Shown here one piece after another: positions 12,316 through 24,621 of a DNA stretch of 64,000 nucleotides; the first letter of the stretch is position 1; each line of letters begins with the position of its first letter. The stretch spans positions 62,001 to 126,000 of the forward strand of contig BCLD01000006.1 in NCBI GenBank assembly GCA_001600875.1. Reading direction: 5' to 3'. The translations under genes and the position numbers were made by a program. Origin of the DNA: Solicoccozyma terricola. Lineage: Eukaryota > Basidiomycota > Tremellomycetes > Filobasidiales > Piskurozymaceae. Under the pieces are notes generated by a model. It saw only the letters and a program-made list of their open reading frames with translations, made no database searches and was not told the origin of the DNA.

Positions 12316-15281
12316 TCACTCCTTCTTCTCCCTCTTCTCCATGCCACCGCCGCCACCGCCCATCCCAAAACCAGCACCCAGTCCCATCGTCTCCTCCAAC
12401 AACCTCTGCACAGCCCATGCCCAACATCCACCCAATACACTCGCACTGATCAACACATTCAACACCGCGTACAGATCGGGATATCGGCTCGGTGGCGCTA
12501 TCAACAGGTTGGCCAGGTGGTGTACGAGGAGCATCGTGTAGATGAGCTAGATTGAAAGAAATAGAGGCCCAGGAAACGAGCTTTAGCATGTTGTAGATTG
12601 AATGAAAATAAGATAAGACTCACATAACCGCCACGTCTTATTGTGCCGTTCTTCACACCCCATGGTCTCGACCCAACCATGTAATTCCAAAATAACACCA
12701 AGGTGAAATACTGTATCGTTTGTCCGTCCCTTTGTAACAGCGGGAACATGCTATTCTCATGCAGAGAGAAATCACTCAGTGTCCTTTATCTGCCAAGATC
12801 TGATTCGTCCGAATCAACCATACCCCAAACTCACCTAAACGTCGCGACATTCCCAACCAACACCCCCGTCTCCCACTCCTCCTCCCTTCTTCCACCACCA
12901 CCACCACCTCCACTTTTCTCCCCTCGATACACCAACCCCATCAACAACGGTAACAACGGCAACAATACGCTCTTCTCATGGACTTGGAACGAGAAGAGGA
13001 AGAAGGACAAGGACGAGGTTAGGAGAGAGAGTTGGAGAAGATGATGCGTTGGGGGAGCGTGTGATGGGGCGGTGGGTGTTGTTGGTACTGGAGTTGGTGC
13101 GATGATTTTAGGCACGGAGGGAGTTGTTGAAGTGTTGCTCGTCGATATGGTAGGTCTTGTTGATTTGGTGGTTGGAGCTCGGATTGATATACTTGACCAA
13201 ATGAGAAGAACGACGGTTGGAGTGATGGCGACGAGTGTTACGAGTGTCGCAAGCTGTACACGCCGAAGCTCAAGCGCGTTTGTTATAGTGGACACGGTGA
13301 ATGCGGAAACTCACCTTGGCCATACCGGAAGGCTCAAAGATATTTTTCCACTTTATCACCACGTTACTCGCACACCAGAAATTAGCCACTTTATCCTCAA
13401 AGATACCTACCAGTAGACCAAAGAGTTTAGCGGTCACAGTCGTTGCGAGCCGCGCACGGAACAGACAGGGACTCACCTCTAGCAAGTGGGAAAATCCTCC
13501 GAATGACGAGAAGTGGTAAATCCGGTATCGGGGTGAGGAAAGGACCGAACATGATCCCGAACGTTCCAGCAGTAACCAAACCCAACTTGATGAAATGTAT
13601 CAACCTATTCCCGTGAAATACCACCGTCAGTCAATCGTTTCCGGTGGGAACTGCCAACAACTCACCCATCCCTCCCACCGAGCCAAAAACACTTCCCTAA
13701 CAGGTATCCAAATACCGCGGGACTGTAGTACAATGCCATCTGCTTGAACCCTAGACTCGCTGAGAATGCGACACAACCGAGAAGATCGCGATCATGTTTG
13801 AAGAGTATTATGGAGAGGAGAGTGAGGGCGAGCATGATGGAGTTGTATCTATCAGGTTAGAAAGGTTAACAAAACTTGGCGGTCCGGCGATTCAGCGAAT
13901 TAGAGGACAAAGAACGTACTGAAAGTGACCATTGTCTACGAGGATAAGAGCTGGATGTCCTAGCATTGTCAACGCAGCGATTACCTGCAAGTCGCTCCAT
14001 CAGTATACTGAGCTCCAGCTAGAAGGCTGTAATCCTGGCGCGTTCCCAGCCAATCTCTTACCTTTGACCGTTTACTCCTTCCTTTCAACTCGCTAGAACA
14101 CCACCACCATACAACTGGTATCCATCCCACAAGCTCCGTGATTAGCACCGACAGGCGCATGTACAGCTCCAGAGCAGGGGATGAGGCGCCGCGGGATGTG
14201 TCAAGCGCGAAGGAGGATGGAAGAAAGTATGAGCCGCTAAGGAGCCAAGGGAAGATGAGCGGTGGAGTCGTGCGCCTGAGAGGACGAGCTTACATTTTGC
14301 CACATATCCAGCTGTGGTAGGCTGTCAATGGTGGATCTGGGGAGATATTGAGATCCATCAATACGCTCCTCGATTGTCTTTAATGAAAGCAGCAAATCTC
14401 ACAATCTAGCTGCCACCATTCTGGTCCATACGCATACCATTGTTTGATGGGCAGATTTGATGTTAATTCCATCCAATGCCGTTGTGCTTCGAAGTCGCCG
14501 AACATTGGCGGTGACTCTTTGCCTGAGAGACGTAAAGCATTCCATGAGTGATTCCCCTTCGACTGATAGTCTTCATACTCACCAGAATAACCACCCATCC
14601 CGACGACCCATTTTATCAGTAACACCGCTGCTACGCCAACCATCAACGTATGCTCCCCGAAACCCAACCTTGTCATATTCCGTACGTATCGCCGTAATGG
14701 CGTATCAAATCGTTCGCTTTGCAATGTACTCCTCTCTTCCCTCTTCCTTTCACGCCGCGCGCTCCTGGTGACTGGTACAGACGGCGTCGACGCATCGGAC
14801 GATGCCGTCCTTGACGAAAGTGGAACAGTGAACGATGGCGCTCTCTGTGCAGCTAATGGCGACTTTGAGCGCTGAAATGCCATCGTTGTGGACGCATAAT
14901 TGGATGCCGATGAGCTAGGACCAGGAAGATCATGATGTTGGTGTATATCAAAAGAATGTAGTCGTTGCGGACGTGGCTGATGAAGAAAGGCGGATGGGTT
15001 GGAGAACACGCTGGCATTGGAGGTAGTATCGGAGAAAATAGATTCGGCGTCGGTTTCTGACCTGTGAAATTTACATGCCCAATACCGTAAATTGCTGACT
15101 GCGCACCCGAACCGGTCCATCGCACTTACTCCAGAACGCTACCCCGCCTCGACGACCTCCGGTACATGCCCGTGGGCGTCGACCCGCCATGCGCCAGAAA
15201 ATGACTTAGCCTTCGGGGGCCCCCGGCAGCTGTCGCCTCTGCATCTCTCCGGGCACGTCTCTGCTGGTATGTTTCAGCCAT
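12316..15281 (-). CDS. ALG6: ALG6 dolichyl-P-Glc:Man9GlcNAc2-PP-dolichol alpha-1,3-glucosyltransferase
   Basis: Many-exon gene with ATG at 15281 (MAETYQQRRARRDAEAT). About 190 Ser/Arg-rich cytosolic residues precede the first membrane segment (HTLMVGVAAVLLIKW). The family signature follows: MFGDFEAQRHWMELTSNLP ending at the WQLD/YPPLTAYHSW exon junction, containing the acidic loop essential in GT57 enzymes. Later exons give DTSRGASSPALELYMRLS, LILVDNGHFQ and FLFSFQVHEKSVLLPLLP. The FSFQVHEK form distinguishes ALG6 from ALG8, which has a WHVHEK form. The C-terminal membrane exon is VHHLANLLIAPPSRYPD and the stop is at 12316. The enzyme adds the first glucose to the lipid-linked oligosaccharide in the ER lumen. 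The long soluble N-terminus is larger than in yeast Alg6, and a Thr/Pro/Ser-rich insert of about 50 residues precedes the QVHEK segment. Confidence 0.92.
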
Positions 15282-15479
15282 GAAGACGTCCTGAGGTGGT
15301 TGGAGATGATTTGGTGTTGCCGATTCGTAAAGACCGGGTGGATGTTCTACGCGTGCGCAAAGGCGGTTCTTCAACCACGTGGCAGCGGCTGATCTCGGTG
15401 AGTGGCACAAATTGTTGGGTTTATTACAACTAGGATCAACAACGAATTCCACACCATACCCTCCAATCACAGACTACGG

Positions 15480-18314
15480 TCACATCCCCAATAACTCCCT
15501 TTCCTGCCTTTCCTCCCATGTCATTCGCAAGTCGTGCAACCAATCGTCCAACTTCAACATCTGATATTGCAATGCGGCGGAGCCGGAGGTCTGGCTGTTC
15601 TCTGGGCGGGATGCCATGACATTGTCATAATCCTTATACGTCAGAAGCTGCCTTGGCACCGCTCTATTCGTGCCGAGAATCACACTGCAGCTCAAGGAGT
15701 CAAAACTTAGGTTCGGTGTGTCGGTTGGGTCAAGCCGGGCAGACTCACCTTAGTTCGGAAGGAGCCATTGTCATCACCATCAACGTCGTAAAATCTCTAT
15801 CCGGCATGAACTTGTGCACTCCTTGACGGTAAAATGTACAGAGATAGGTCTGGACTGCTTCATGCACCACCTCGACCCACTGGTCCCACCGCGCCTGGTC
15901 AGCAGTTATTTCCAACAAAAACAATTTGAAATAGCGCCACCTCACCTCGATCGCGGACGCCTTTTCAAGCATGTCCATCCTTGGCCTATTGAATACTTTC
16001 GGTAATCGACTGAGCAGATCTGTTGTAACAGCGAGAACGTTGCTGCGGTACTCGTAACAACGACTGGGTGAAAACCACGCATCAGCATGGCGTCACCCTT
16101 GGAAAGAAAATTGCATACAGATGCAACTGCGCCATTTGCAACAACTTGATACCTGAGAGGTCTCGATTTAGCACAGATACGACATGAGTGTGATCCAGAA
16201 TACTCACCCCCGCAAACTCTATTCTCTCTGATATCACTCTTCACAACATCCCTCAACGCCATGACATGCAACACATCCGACAACCTCGCATCAAGGCGAC
16301 TTAAAACACCGTCAATGCCAGTATGTTTCTTTACGACATCTGCCATCAACACTCGCATTTGTGTGTTCTCCTCGTGTTTGGGTTTCTATGTCGAGGTGAC
16401 AGTGAGAGTCAGTCCGATCGGTCTAACACCGGATCAAGATTTCTTCGAACTGACTCCAAGGTTTTGGGTGGTTTCGATGGCAGTCCTGGTCTCGGCAAGG
16501 TACCTCTACGGTACGGATAGAAAAGACACAATTAAGACTCAAGGCAGTCTCTTCCACGAGCGAGCGGCTCACCATCGTTTCTCTGCTGTAGTAAATTACC
16601 TGTACTTCGGATACGATGGTCGAATGCCTCTCAGATCCCATCAGTTTCCAACCTCTCAACCACGATGCGCAATCTTTCTCCTCCGAAATGGACTGATCGC
16701 CTCCGCCTTTGACGCCACTGGGGGAAACTTTGGAGCAGAAATCATCCAAATCCGCAGAGATGTTTCTTCGTGATCGTGCGAGAAAGGAATCTGCGGTGAT
16801 GAGCGCCTTGACAGCTTGGATGAAGTCCGGCAACGTGTCGACCAGTGTAGTCTCATGAGGAAGCCCAGGCAAAGACCAGCTGCATGGCATGGAGAATCAG
16901 CCAAATGTGGCCAACGGGCTCGAAAGAGAAACCCCACCTTAATTGCTCATGCAAGTTATAAAGCCTGAACGATCATGATCAGCCCCAAATCAACCTGTCA
17001 ACTCTGTCGCACGCACTGTGTTACAATTGACATGTTTTTCCAGGCACCCATGGTCATATTATCATAAATCCGTGCCCTCTCCCTATGATCGGAGACTGTT
17101 TGAGTATCCTCGGGAACGCCGTTTCCGAAAGGTGTCTTGTAGGTCGCACTGCGCATCGGCAAGGTGGGGGAAAGGCCGGGAGTAGTAGGACAGCATGTAC
17201 ATGCGTGAGGTGGAGCGTCGAGACCCAGACGGATCGAATGTCTTTTTATTTTTTTTGGTCGGATGTCAGCTGGATGTCAACTGGCGAGTGTTGAAACAGA
17301 ACTCACATCAGAATCGCATTCTTCAAACAAGTCGCCAAGTTCATTCCTTTCAAATTACCCTTGGTGCCTTTTGGGCCCATCGGGCCCTCAAAGCCTTTGT
17401 TCCACGCTTCAGAGAGTAGTCTTTCCATTGTCGTTAGTTTTTCAGGGAGGTCGGCAAAATTTAGCATAGAGTCGACATCGGATGGGAAGATCTTCTCGGT
17501 GAGCCAGTGAGAAATAAGGAGAGTTGCCTGAAAACAAGGTCAAAAAGAGAGATTTCCATTCACATTCCGCCGTCATGTATCGATTAGCAGGTTCTAAATG
17601 ACGTTGTTGCCTCCAACTCACCTGCCAGGTATCCAATCCTTTTGATGTTTTGTAACTCGCTTCGACATTACAGAGAAAATCGATCAACTTCATCGTCACC
17701 GCTCGTTTGAGCTTTGCGATTTTTTCAGGCGTCAGGAAAGTGGGGGTTTCGAGAGTTTCAGGGAGGACAGCGGCGATGTAGCATACTTGAGTAGCAAAAA
17801 CATAGTAAAGTTCGGTGCATCGTAAGTCGATGATGACAGGAGAGGGTGTATCCAGATGGTTTAGTTCCTTACCTGTGGTTGCGAGAAAACCTTCATCCCT
17901 TGCCCATTCCGTCTCGATCATTGGCCAAAACGCTGTAGAAAGACTGAACTATATAAGTAATCAATCTTTCGTCTCGATACCTACTACCAAATCAGGTGGT
18001 GCGTTAAACGCGACCGACCTCATCAACCGGGTCCGGACCAGCAACCTTCTCTCATCGGCATCCCCGCCACGGCACTCACGATGACACAACTTGAAGTACC
18101 TTGCCTTCAATTTCTTACCCTCTTCTCGAGTTATCATCTCATACAATTTCTCCTCCACCGGCCATTTTCTTAGATGATGGTTTTCCATCCATTTTCGAGA
18201 GTAAGGATCGAGGAGACTGAGTAAATGATCCCAAAGAAGACGTTGTTCCAATATTTCAGCCTTGGTCATCGGACGACGTGGTGCTACGGAAGGTTGAGCG
18301 GGGGATGAACCCAT
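15480..18314 (-). CDS. Unrecognised multi-exon protein
   Basis: ATG at 18314 opens MGSSPAQPSVAPRRPMTKAE. Successive exons have coding character and clean GT/AG boundaries: LLWDHLLSLLDPYSRKWMEN; MIETEWARDEGFLATT; VMKLIDF-type helices around 17640-17720; WLTEKIFPSDVDSMLNFAD; DTLPDFIQAVKALITADSF near 16800; VVHEAVQTYLCTFYRQGVHK near 15830; and a terminal exon ending WEERQERELLGM with the stop at 15480. The translation looks mostly alpha-helical, with no signal peptide, no clear membrane segment and no motif I recognise. The gene is head-to-tail with ALG6, whose start is only about 200 bp downstream of this stop. Exon joins in the centre (16300-17350) are uncertain. Confidence 0.6.
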
Positions 18315-19175
18315 GTCGTTGGTGGGGTTGATGTTTTAGAAACGATAGTAACACGGTAGTCGGACAAGCGAGGCGTTGTTGACGTTTTCAGATCGCCCCC
18401 CCCCCCCCAAAAGGACCCTCGTGCATATAACGTGTCTGAGGGCAAATCAGAGTCGTCAGAGAAGGACTGCAAGTCAAGCTATCTGCACTGATATCTCTTT
18501 CGCTGGCCCGTCAGGAATTGGCGATGGTCCGTATGGGCACCGGCGACGTGATTCATCCTTGTCTGTAACTCATATTATCATTACAACACAGCCGACAGGT
18601 GGGACCTCATTCCCAATTGAAATAATGCTAACAACGCGAACGCAGTGGTGGCTTTTATACTACCAACGTCCAGACTACCATCGAAGATGTATCACCGAGT
18701 GCATGTGAGAATGGATTACCATTCCCACTTGCCTGCAATGGGCAATATCAATTGGCTACGGACGTACGACGGCGAGGGAGCCGCAGGTCCAGCACCTGAC
18801 AGAAAATTCTGTGGGCCCCGGAAGGCGTCTGAGTACTCAGGTCTCAGCACAGGATTCAGCGTACGCACGGTAAAGTCAGAGGCTGGGAAAATGCGTCGTC
18901 CACACTCTGAGACACTTTCGGTCGAACAATGTATATATATTGTAGACGATATATTGATGGGACTGGGAAACATTCTCCTCAGCGAACACCATCAATCGAT
19001 AAACCGAAAGAAACCCCAGAAACTTCATAAACCACTAGCACCATGGGGTAATCTGGCTTCTAGGAGGAAGACGATGGTCAATGGAATCATCTCCAAGTTG
19101 AGAGCTTATTCGTAAGTTGCCGCCTCCATATTCGAGCTTCTCCCCGCCTCCCACCCCCTCCTCTATAAGATGAAT
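18315..19175. other. Intergenic with uncertain short open frames
   Basis: This must hold the promoter of the minus-strand gene starting at 18314. A plus-strand frame at 18645-19115 (156 codons) has poor coding character and a non-ATG-dependent opening. A stretch near 18627-18640 resembles a branch point followed by an acceptor, and could precede a short exon reading GGFYTTNVQTTIEDVSPSAC, but I could not build a consistent gene. A C-run lies at about 18398-18408. Confidence 0.35.
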
Positions 19176-19601
19176 CTATCTACCGACCTGCATACCCTTC
19201 GGAGGGGGGCAATCCAACACCAGCCTGAGCACCATCTCTCCCTCACCTCCAATTTCTCGTATCGTTACTCCACCATCCAGCGGATCCCATTCCCAACCTC
19301 CAACCGGCAGAAACCTCCCGTCCCCCAACGACTTGCTCCCGTTGACGCCCCCCAACTCTCCAGAGGCTCGAACGGCTTCTACATCCAGCTTGAGAACCCT
19401 GGTTGATGAGAGCTTGGAGACTCCAGGAGCTCCGCTTATTGCATATGTCCCGCTCCACTGAAATAGAAATGAAACAGTACTTGAGGCATCGTCTATCGCC
19501 TGTGGCTGTGCCTGGAATGAATTCCGAGATGCCACGTTTTCTTCGGCAATCACGTGGATGGCATACCGTTTGACTTCGAAGAATGTCGCTACAAGTTGCA
19601 C
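19176..19601 (-). CDS. Possible small protein (about 140 aa), start unresolved
   Basis: Open minus-strand frame with balanced composition (SKLSSTRVLKLDVEAVRAS, WEWDPLDGGVTIREIGGEGE, MVLRLVLDCPPPKGM). The frame has no in-frame ATG at its 5' end, so either a short upstream exon exists (an ATG lies near 19634) or it is a fragment. An internal GT...TTTCAG at about 19460-19480 could be an intron. It is divergent from the plus-strand gene at 19674. No family recognised. Confidence 0.3.
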   Translation of the reverse strand: MQLVATFFEVKRYAIHVIAEENVASRNSFQAQPQAIDDASSTVSFLFQWSGTYAISGAPGVSKLSSTRVLKLDVEAVRASGELGGVNGSKSLGDGRFLPVGGWEWDPLDGGVTIREIGGEGEMVLRLVLDCPPPKGMQVGR

Positions 19602-19673
19602 CCCATAGGGGTAGCTACAACAGCAGTCATTCCTTGATCACAAGCGTAGGCGCTTTCGCTTCTCACAGATCAT

Positions 19674-22027
19674 ATGTCATCCAATCACCTTCCCCCGCCC
19701 GCAACTCCCGTGGCGTCGTCCACCATCGCCCCCATCGTTCAAGCGCCAACGGCTGCTGCCTTGACTATGCTTCCAGACCTTCACGGTAACCAAACTTCAT
19801 TTCTGGCGTCGGAGGTTCTGGAGTGGATCAAGTTGGGCAGGAAGAAGGTCTCTGTAAGTGTAGCTGACGGTATTGAGGTGGATGGAAAGAGTCAGAGTAG
19901 TAGTCGTGCTCATTGCATCTTTCACGCCACTCTGCTGTTTCTACCTATGTTACCCTCCGATATGTCTATCGCATCACCAATCAATCCGTTGTCTCGATTC
20001 AAAACTACCGAATTTTTCCGTATACCCTTCAGGATGACAAACCGAACCACCCATTAACTCATGTCCCTTCCCTCTCGGCGTACTGCATCCACTGGAGGGT
20101 AGAGAGGAAAACTGTTTGGTTACCATTGTTCAGAGCGGGGGTGCCTATGAAGGTGACTTGCAATTTGGTAAGGTTGTCATCCCTTAGATTACTAATGTAT
20201 TTTCGCATGCTCCCACCTTCGGAAACGCAGGACGAGTTACTTGGACGTGGATATATGATCGGAGCTCCTGAACAAGATATCAAGGTCAAACTAGAAGATC
20301 TATCGGGAGTAAGGCTCGGAAATGGACCTGTGAAATTCTCCAACGACATCCTTCCCAAAGGGTCTACGATGCAATTTGAAGATGGCAGCTCCCAAGCAAC
20401 GGTCGGCACCCATGCAAAGCCCTCTTCGTTGGTCTGCCCAATACCGTCTGGTCGTGATAACAACAGCACCGTCTTAGAGGTACCAACTGGGTCGCCTGAT
20501 CACCGCGACCGATGCCTCACCTCCGCAAACTCGATCCGATCCTCTTCATTGCCGGCGATCGATATGTCGTTCAAAATCCCAAGCGATACTGCTCGTATGG
20601 CGACCAAAACGTTGTTCAGTACAGCTCCGAACACAGTTTCTGCTCCGGATCCTCGACATCGACCTCCTTTAAAAGGCGTTATACCGAGCATGCTATCAAC
20701 ATCTACAACGATATCGGAAGGCTTAGGACACCCTGACCCTATCATGAAACAGGGAATGCCTAGTCCACATACTCAGAAACTTCCCATGCCGTCTGAGCCA
20801 ATCAAGACGTGCGTCATTCCAAGTGAGCATCTCAGTGGATGTGACAACGATAACTCCAGATTGGTTGGCAATGCTGCTCAGCAAGTCGCTTGTGTTTCGG
20901 CAGTCAGCATTGTCAACCCATCGAATACCAGCATCTGCCATCCGCTAGAAGAGGGTTTCAGCAGCGGACACACGTTCTCGGCCGATAGCACTACAGATGT
21001 CGTCGAGGATCGGGAGGCGGCGACGGTCGAGGATCCGGACTTCAATGCTGAGGTGCTGAGTGCTGACCCGGCGGCAACAGCAGGAAGAACGATTTCGAGG
21101 ATCACTCGATCCGTTGCGCCGACTGCAGGTGGTGTCAAACGGATTTCGACGACCGACGGGAGTATGGCCGTGTTTTATATCACCAAGAAGATGGAGACAG
21201 AGCAGCTGAAAGCGATGGTAAGCTGTTCTGATTGGTGAGGATCAACCGTAATGTTAATAAATATTGTATGCAGACCGAGCCCCGTAGAGAGTGGCTTGAA
21301 TTATTCACCGAGAAAGGTGTGGTCCTTGCCTTTCCAAGAGAGAAGTGTACCCGTTGCAATGACTCCAAAAGGAACTGCATTGTGGGTCATCGAGCTGTCG
21401 CCCAACGTGTGGGCCCCCCAACAATGCTAATGTTGTCTGGTGAGACAGATCGCTAAAGATGTGAATCCATGTGGAGAGTGTGTGCTCAGAGCAAAGGAAT
21501 GCTCGTTTGGACCGCCGCCCATACACATTGTGGAGGCAAGGTGCATCAAGCGCAAAAACAAAACGCAGCTCCCTAGGGAAGTGCCAGTCACCCAAGATAC
21601 ATTGAACAACAGTCACGAAACGGGTGTAGTGTCCAACGCTACCGCTCCAGGCGACGAATCTGCGCACAGTCATAAAGAAGTGGATGAGTTCGACCCCCAG
21701 GAAGAGGAGAGCAACGACCAAGACAACGAGGTGAATGACCATCCGAACTCGATCAAGGATGCCAACAAAAGGAGACGAGCAAATGAAAGTCCGATCGCCA
21801 TCCGCCCGGCGAAGAGGCAGAGGACGGAACATAAGGGGAAGCCTTCTACTGCGAGTATGCCTTACGACTGCCCGGACACTCCATCGAGCGAGCAAGTTGC
21901 GCCATGTCTCAACCACGTAGACGACATGATCGCCCTTTTAGTGGCAAATCAGGATCTGGGCCCAGTTCCAGCAATGTTATTGACAAACGCCGTTGCGGCA
22001 GTCCGTAAGCTCTACCCAGGGTTGTGA
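19674..22027 (+). CDS. Protein with C-terminal Zn2Cys6 cluster, otherwise unrecognised
   Basis: The first exon opens MSSNHLPPPATPVASSTIAP and ends LEWIKLGRKKVS before a GTAAGT donor. Later exons are joined across short introns near 20040-20100 and 20150-20230. A long Ser/Thr/Pro-rich exon (20230-21222) ends FYITKKMETEQLKAM. The next exon has EPRREWLELFTEKG and the first half of a zinc cluster, CTRCNDSKRNC. A 67-nt intron (21382-21448, with branch-point-like GCTAATG) joins this in phase to IIAKDVNPCGECVLRAKEC. Together they give C-x2-C-x6-C-x8-C-x2-C-x6-C, the canonical fungal binuclear cluster. A basic, acidic and helical tail follows (KRRRANESPIAIRPAKRQR, then NHVDDMIALLVANQDLGPVP). The cluster lies in the last third of the protein instead of at the N-terminus, which is unusual. 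A DNA-binding regulator is the likely role; targets are unknown. Confidence 0.75.
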
Positions 22028-22233
22028 TTGTTGATTCCTTATATTTTAAAGACTTTGGTAGCCGGAACCCATCGGGCATTCCATCGTAGACATTATGAGA
22101 TATTCAGGATGATCGGCGAGGCGAAGGAACCGAGCCGCTGATCAGATGGCTCTAGGATTGTAGCATATTCACAACGACTGGAGTCTCCGATTCTGTCCAT
22201 CTGCCTACATAATGGTCCGTATGGTGATATCGG
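22028..22233. other. Short convergent intergenic region
   Basis: About 200 bp between the convergent stops of the Zn2Cys6 protein gene and the oxidoreductase gene; only 3' UTR sequence expected and nothing else seen. Confidence 0.6.
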
Positions 22234-24621
22234 TCAAGCGTAATCTACTTCTCTATCTGCTAGCTGCTCCGCCAACTCTGCCGCCCCAAACATATACCTA
22301 CAGCACGAAGTGTCAGCTGACGGTGTGGCAGAGTGGTTGAATGAACTTACCACATCAATTTCGCACTGAGATCTTCTTGACCATCATCGCCCTTCGTGAC
22401 TTTGTCATCTATATATTTGACGTATCGAGTCTAACAAGCAAGATCGAACGTTAGTTTCTCTGGTCACTGCTGCAACACGCTCCACAACCCACCAATCCCA
22501 GAGTAACTTTGATCATCGGAGGATTCGGCTTGTACTCCTCCAACGCCTCAGCCTCCGATCCGTCTTGACGCTGTATCAGCCGGAGCACATTCCTCGACGC
22601 CACGTTTGCTTGCCAATACGCGGCGTTTCCACTCTGAATCGCACCGAATGCATCTGCACAATCCCCGATTGCGAAGATGCGGTCTTCAATTCGGTCTTCA
22701 ATGGGATCTGATGAGGAGTCTTCTGAGGTTGATGGTGGCGAAAGTTGCATTGTTCGTCGGACGGAAAGGCGGTGGTTGACATCTGAGAGGGTGTGAGGAA
22801 GGAAGGAAGCAATGATGGCGGTGTTGGGTCGTTGGCCGGTACATTGTAGCTGTATTCGCCGAGGAAATATCAAAGGTGATCAGCGAGCATTTTGTGGAAG
22901 CGAGTCCCATGCGTCTCACTATCATGTCACCTTCGATCACTCTGCCTTTCGAAGTGGTTACTACCACCTCTGGTCGCTCTTGGCCGTCTTCGTAGACCAC
23001 TTTTGTCTCGGTGGACTGAGCACGTTCGCCAAGGACTAGATTGATCCCTAGCTCTATACACCTGGCCACGACTTTGGGAGGGAAAACGCGCATATCATTA
23101 GAGTTGAACCCCGACAAGAGAGCACAGCATGGACGATTGACATACTAGTTTCGTGCATCTCTTCAGGGTAAATAGGCAGTAATCGATCTCTAGAATGTAA
23201 CAACGTCACCTCTTTCTCCGGAAAGAGCTCCTTGATATCTGTTGCGAACTCTACAAAGACAGTAAGAAAAGAGATCAGCCTCGATGATCCAAGGCAGCCC
23301 ACCGTTTCATCGTCTCTTTCTCTTTCTGTCTCTCACTCACGAATCCCTAGCGCTCCACCTCCCAAAACAATCACCCTCTTAGAAGTCTTCACCATCTGTC
23401 TCCTTCCCTTCATCCATTCTAATCCATATTCAAGTGATCCAGCTCCATCCGCATGTAAACGCAATGCCTCTCTCGAAGTACTTCCACTACTACCAGTCAA
23501 TGCCTTCTTGCCGAAGCTCTGCGGGTGGAACTCGGGAGTACTACAAGGGGGAGTAAGGGGTAACCAAGGTGACACCTCTCCGGCGGTGAAGTAGGATGAT
23601 GGTTGGGATGATTTGAGTTGAGAGAAGGAGCTTGTAGTGGAGAGGGGTGTGGGAGGAAGAGTTGGAGAAGGTGGTCGTGATTCGATTGAAGGGAGGTCGA
23701 CTGATAGAGATGAAACGTCGATATCTTGTGCTTGTGAGAGTGATATGGCATTGGAGGATGTCGATTGTGGGTTTTGAGACAAGAGTTGCGAAAGCGTGTG
23801 CCAAGGATCAACAGGTTCAGGTAATGTTGAACCAAGTGCGTAGATTAGGTATTCGTAAGGCAAGTCGATGAGATCATCCGAACCATCGGAGTTTTTAATT
23901 CGGATTTTGGCGCTCTTCTTTGTGAGAGAGAGAACATGACCTCGAATGAAGAGATTGGATTGTACTACGTCGTCGCCGTCGGTGTCAGAGGGTGGTTGGA
24001 ATAAAAGGTGTTGGTATGGGATGAATGCCTTGATAGCGTGATGTGGGATGAGAGTGAACCGAGGAAAAACATAGACGTCTGGGAGGGTGATTAGGGGTTC
24101 AGTTGTTGAAAAGAAAGTGGCCAGAGAGAAGAGAGAAGAGAGAAGAGAGAAGAGAGAAGAGAGAAGAACGCCAGTCGCAAGAAGAAAGGAAAAATTGCTC
24201 GCTTCACTTGCGGAAGACACTATAGTCTTCGCTCCGCAAAGACAGAAGAATCCAGTGCTCGCTTTGCTGACGAAGAATACTCGCTACGGCTACGCTCGCT
24301 GAGGAAGGATTGGTGGATGGGACTTACGATTAGCATGGCTGGAAGTAGTATCAAGCGTTCAACAATATGGATATCAGCAAATGCCCCAACGAGTAGATCC
24401 TCCACACCAGACGTCTTCAATAATTACCTGTTCCTATCTACCAAAACCACTCTCCATCCATCCAGTTTCTCATTCACGAGTGATTCCGAGATCACTCTTG
24501 CTGCTCGTGCTCCACCATACGAAGCCCCGAGAATGAGAATGGTCTTGTATTCGGATGAAGGATACACGGGTGGTTGTTGGATTGACGTAGATCGTTCATC
24601 GGACTTGGTATGAGGACACAT
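22234..24621 (-). CDS. AIF/AMID/FSP1-like FAD-dependent NAD(P)H oxidoreductase
   Basis: ATG at 24621. Exon 1 carries the FAD-binding Rossmann motif KTILILGASYGGARAARVI. The next reads ADIHIVERLILLPAM. After a 250-nt intron (24078-24327) follow DVYVFPRFTLIPHHAIKAFI and YEYLIYALGSTLPEPV, a Ser/Pro-rich insert, and the NAD(P)H-binding motif KRVIVLGGGALGI joined to FATDIKELFPEKEVTLLHSR. Then come CTGQRPN and IFAIGDCADAFGAIQSGNAA, the second FAD-binding motif. The terminal exons read KYIDDKVTKGDDGQEDLSAK and YMFGAAELAEQLADREVDYA, with stop at 22234. This is the class II pyridine-nucleotide oxidoreductase fold of mitochondrion-associated AIF-like proteins. Substrate (quinone, other acceptor) cannot be told from sequence. 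The insert of about 110 residues between the two nucleotide-binding domains is longer than usual. It is divergent from a siderophore-iron transporter. Confidence 0.85.
24123..24168. repeat. 7-bp tandem repeat in oxidoreductase intron
   Basis: About six tandem copies of GAGAGAA in the 250-nt intron; on the transcribed strand this is a TTCTCTC pyrimidine array upstream of the acceptor. Confidence 0.9.

Noticed and set aside
18645..19115. Plus-strand ORF of 156 codons
   Set aside because: Irregular composition and no consistent start or intron structure; not enough to call a gene.
22318..22345. GGCAGAGTGGTTGAATG, resembling the start of a serine-type tRNA
   Set aside because: It lies inside an intron of the oxidoreductase gene, and no matching acceptor stem or T-loop follows at tRNA distance.
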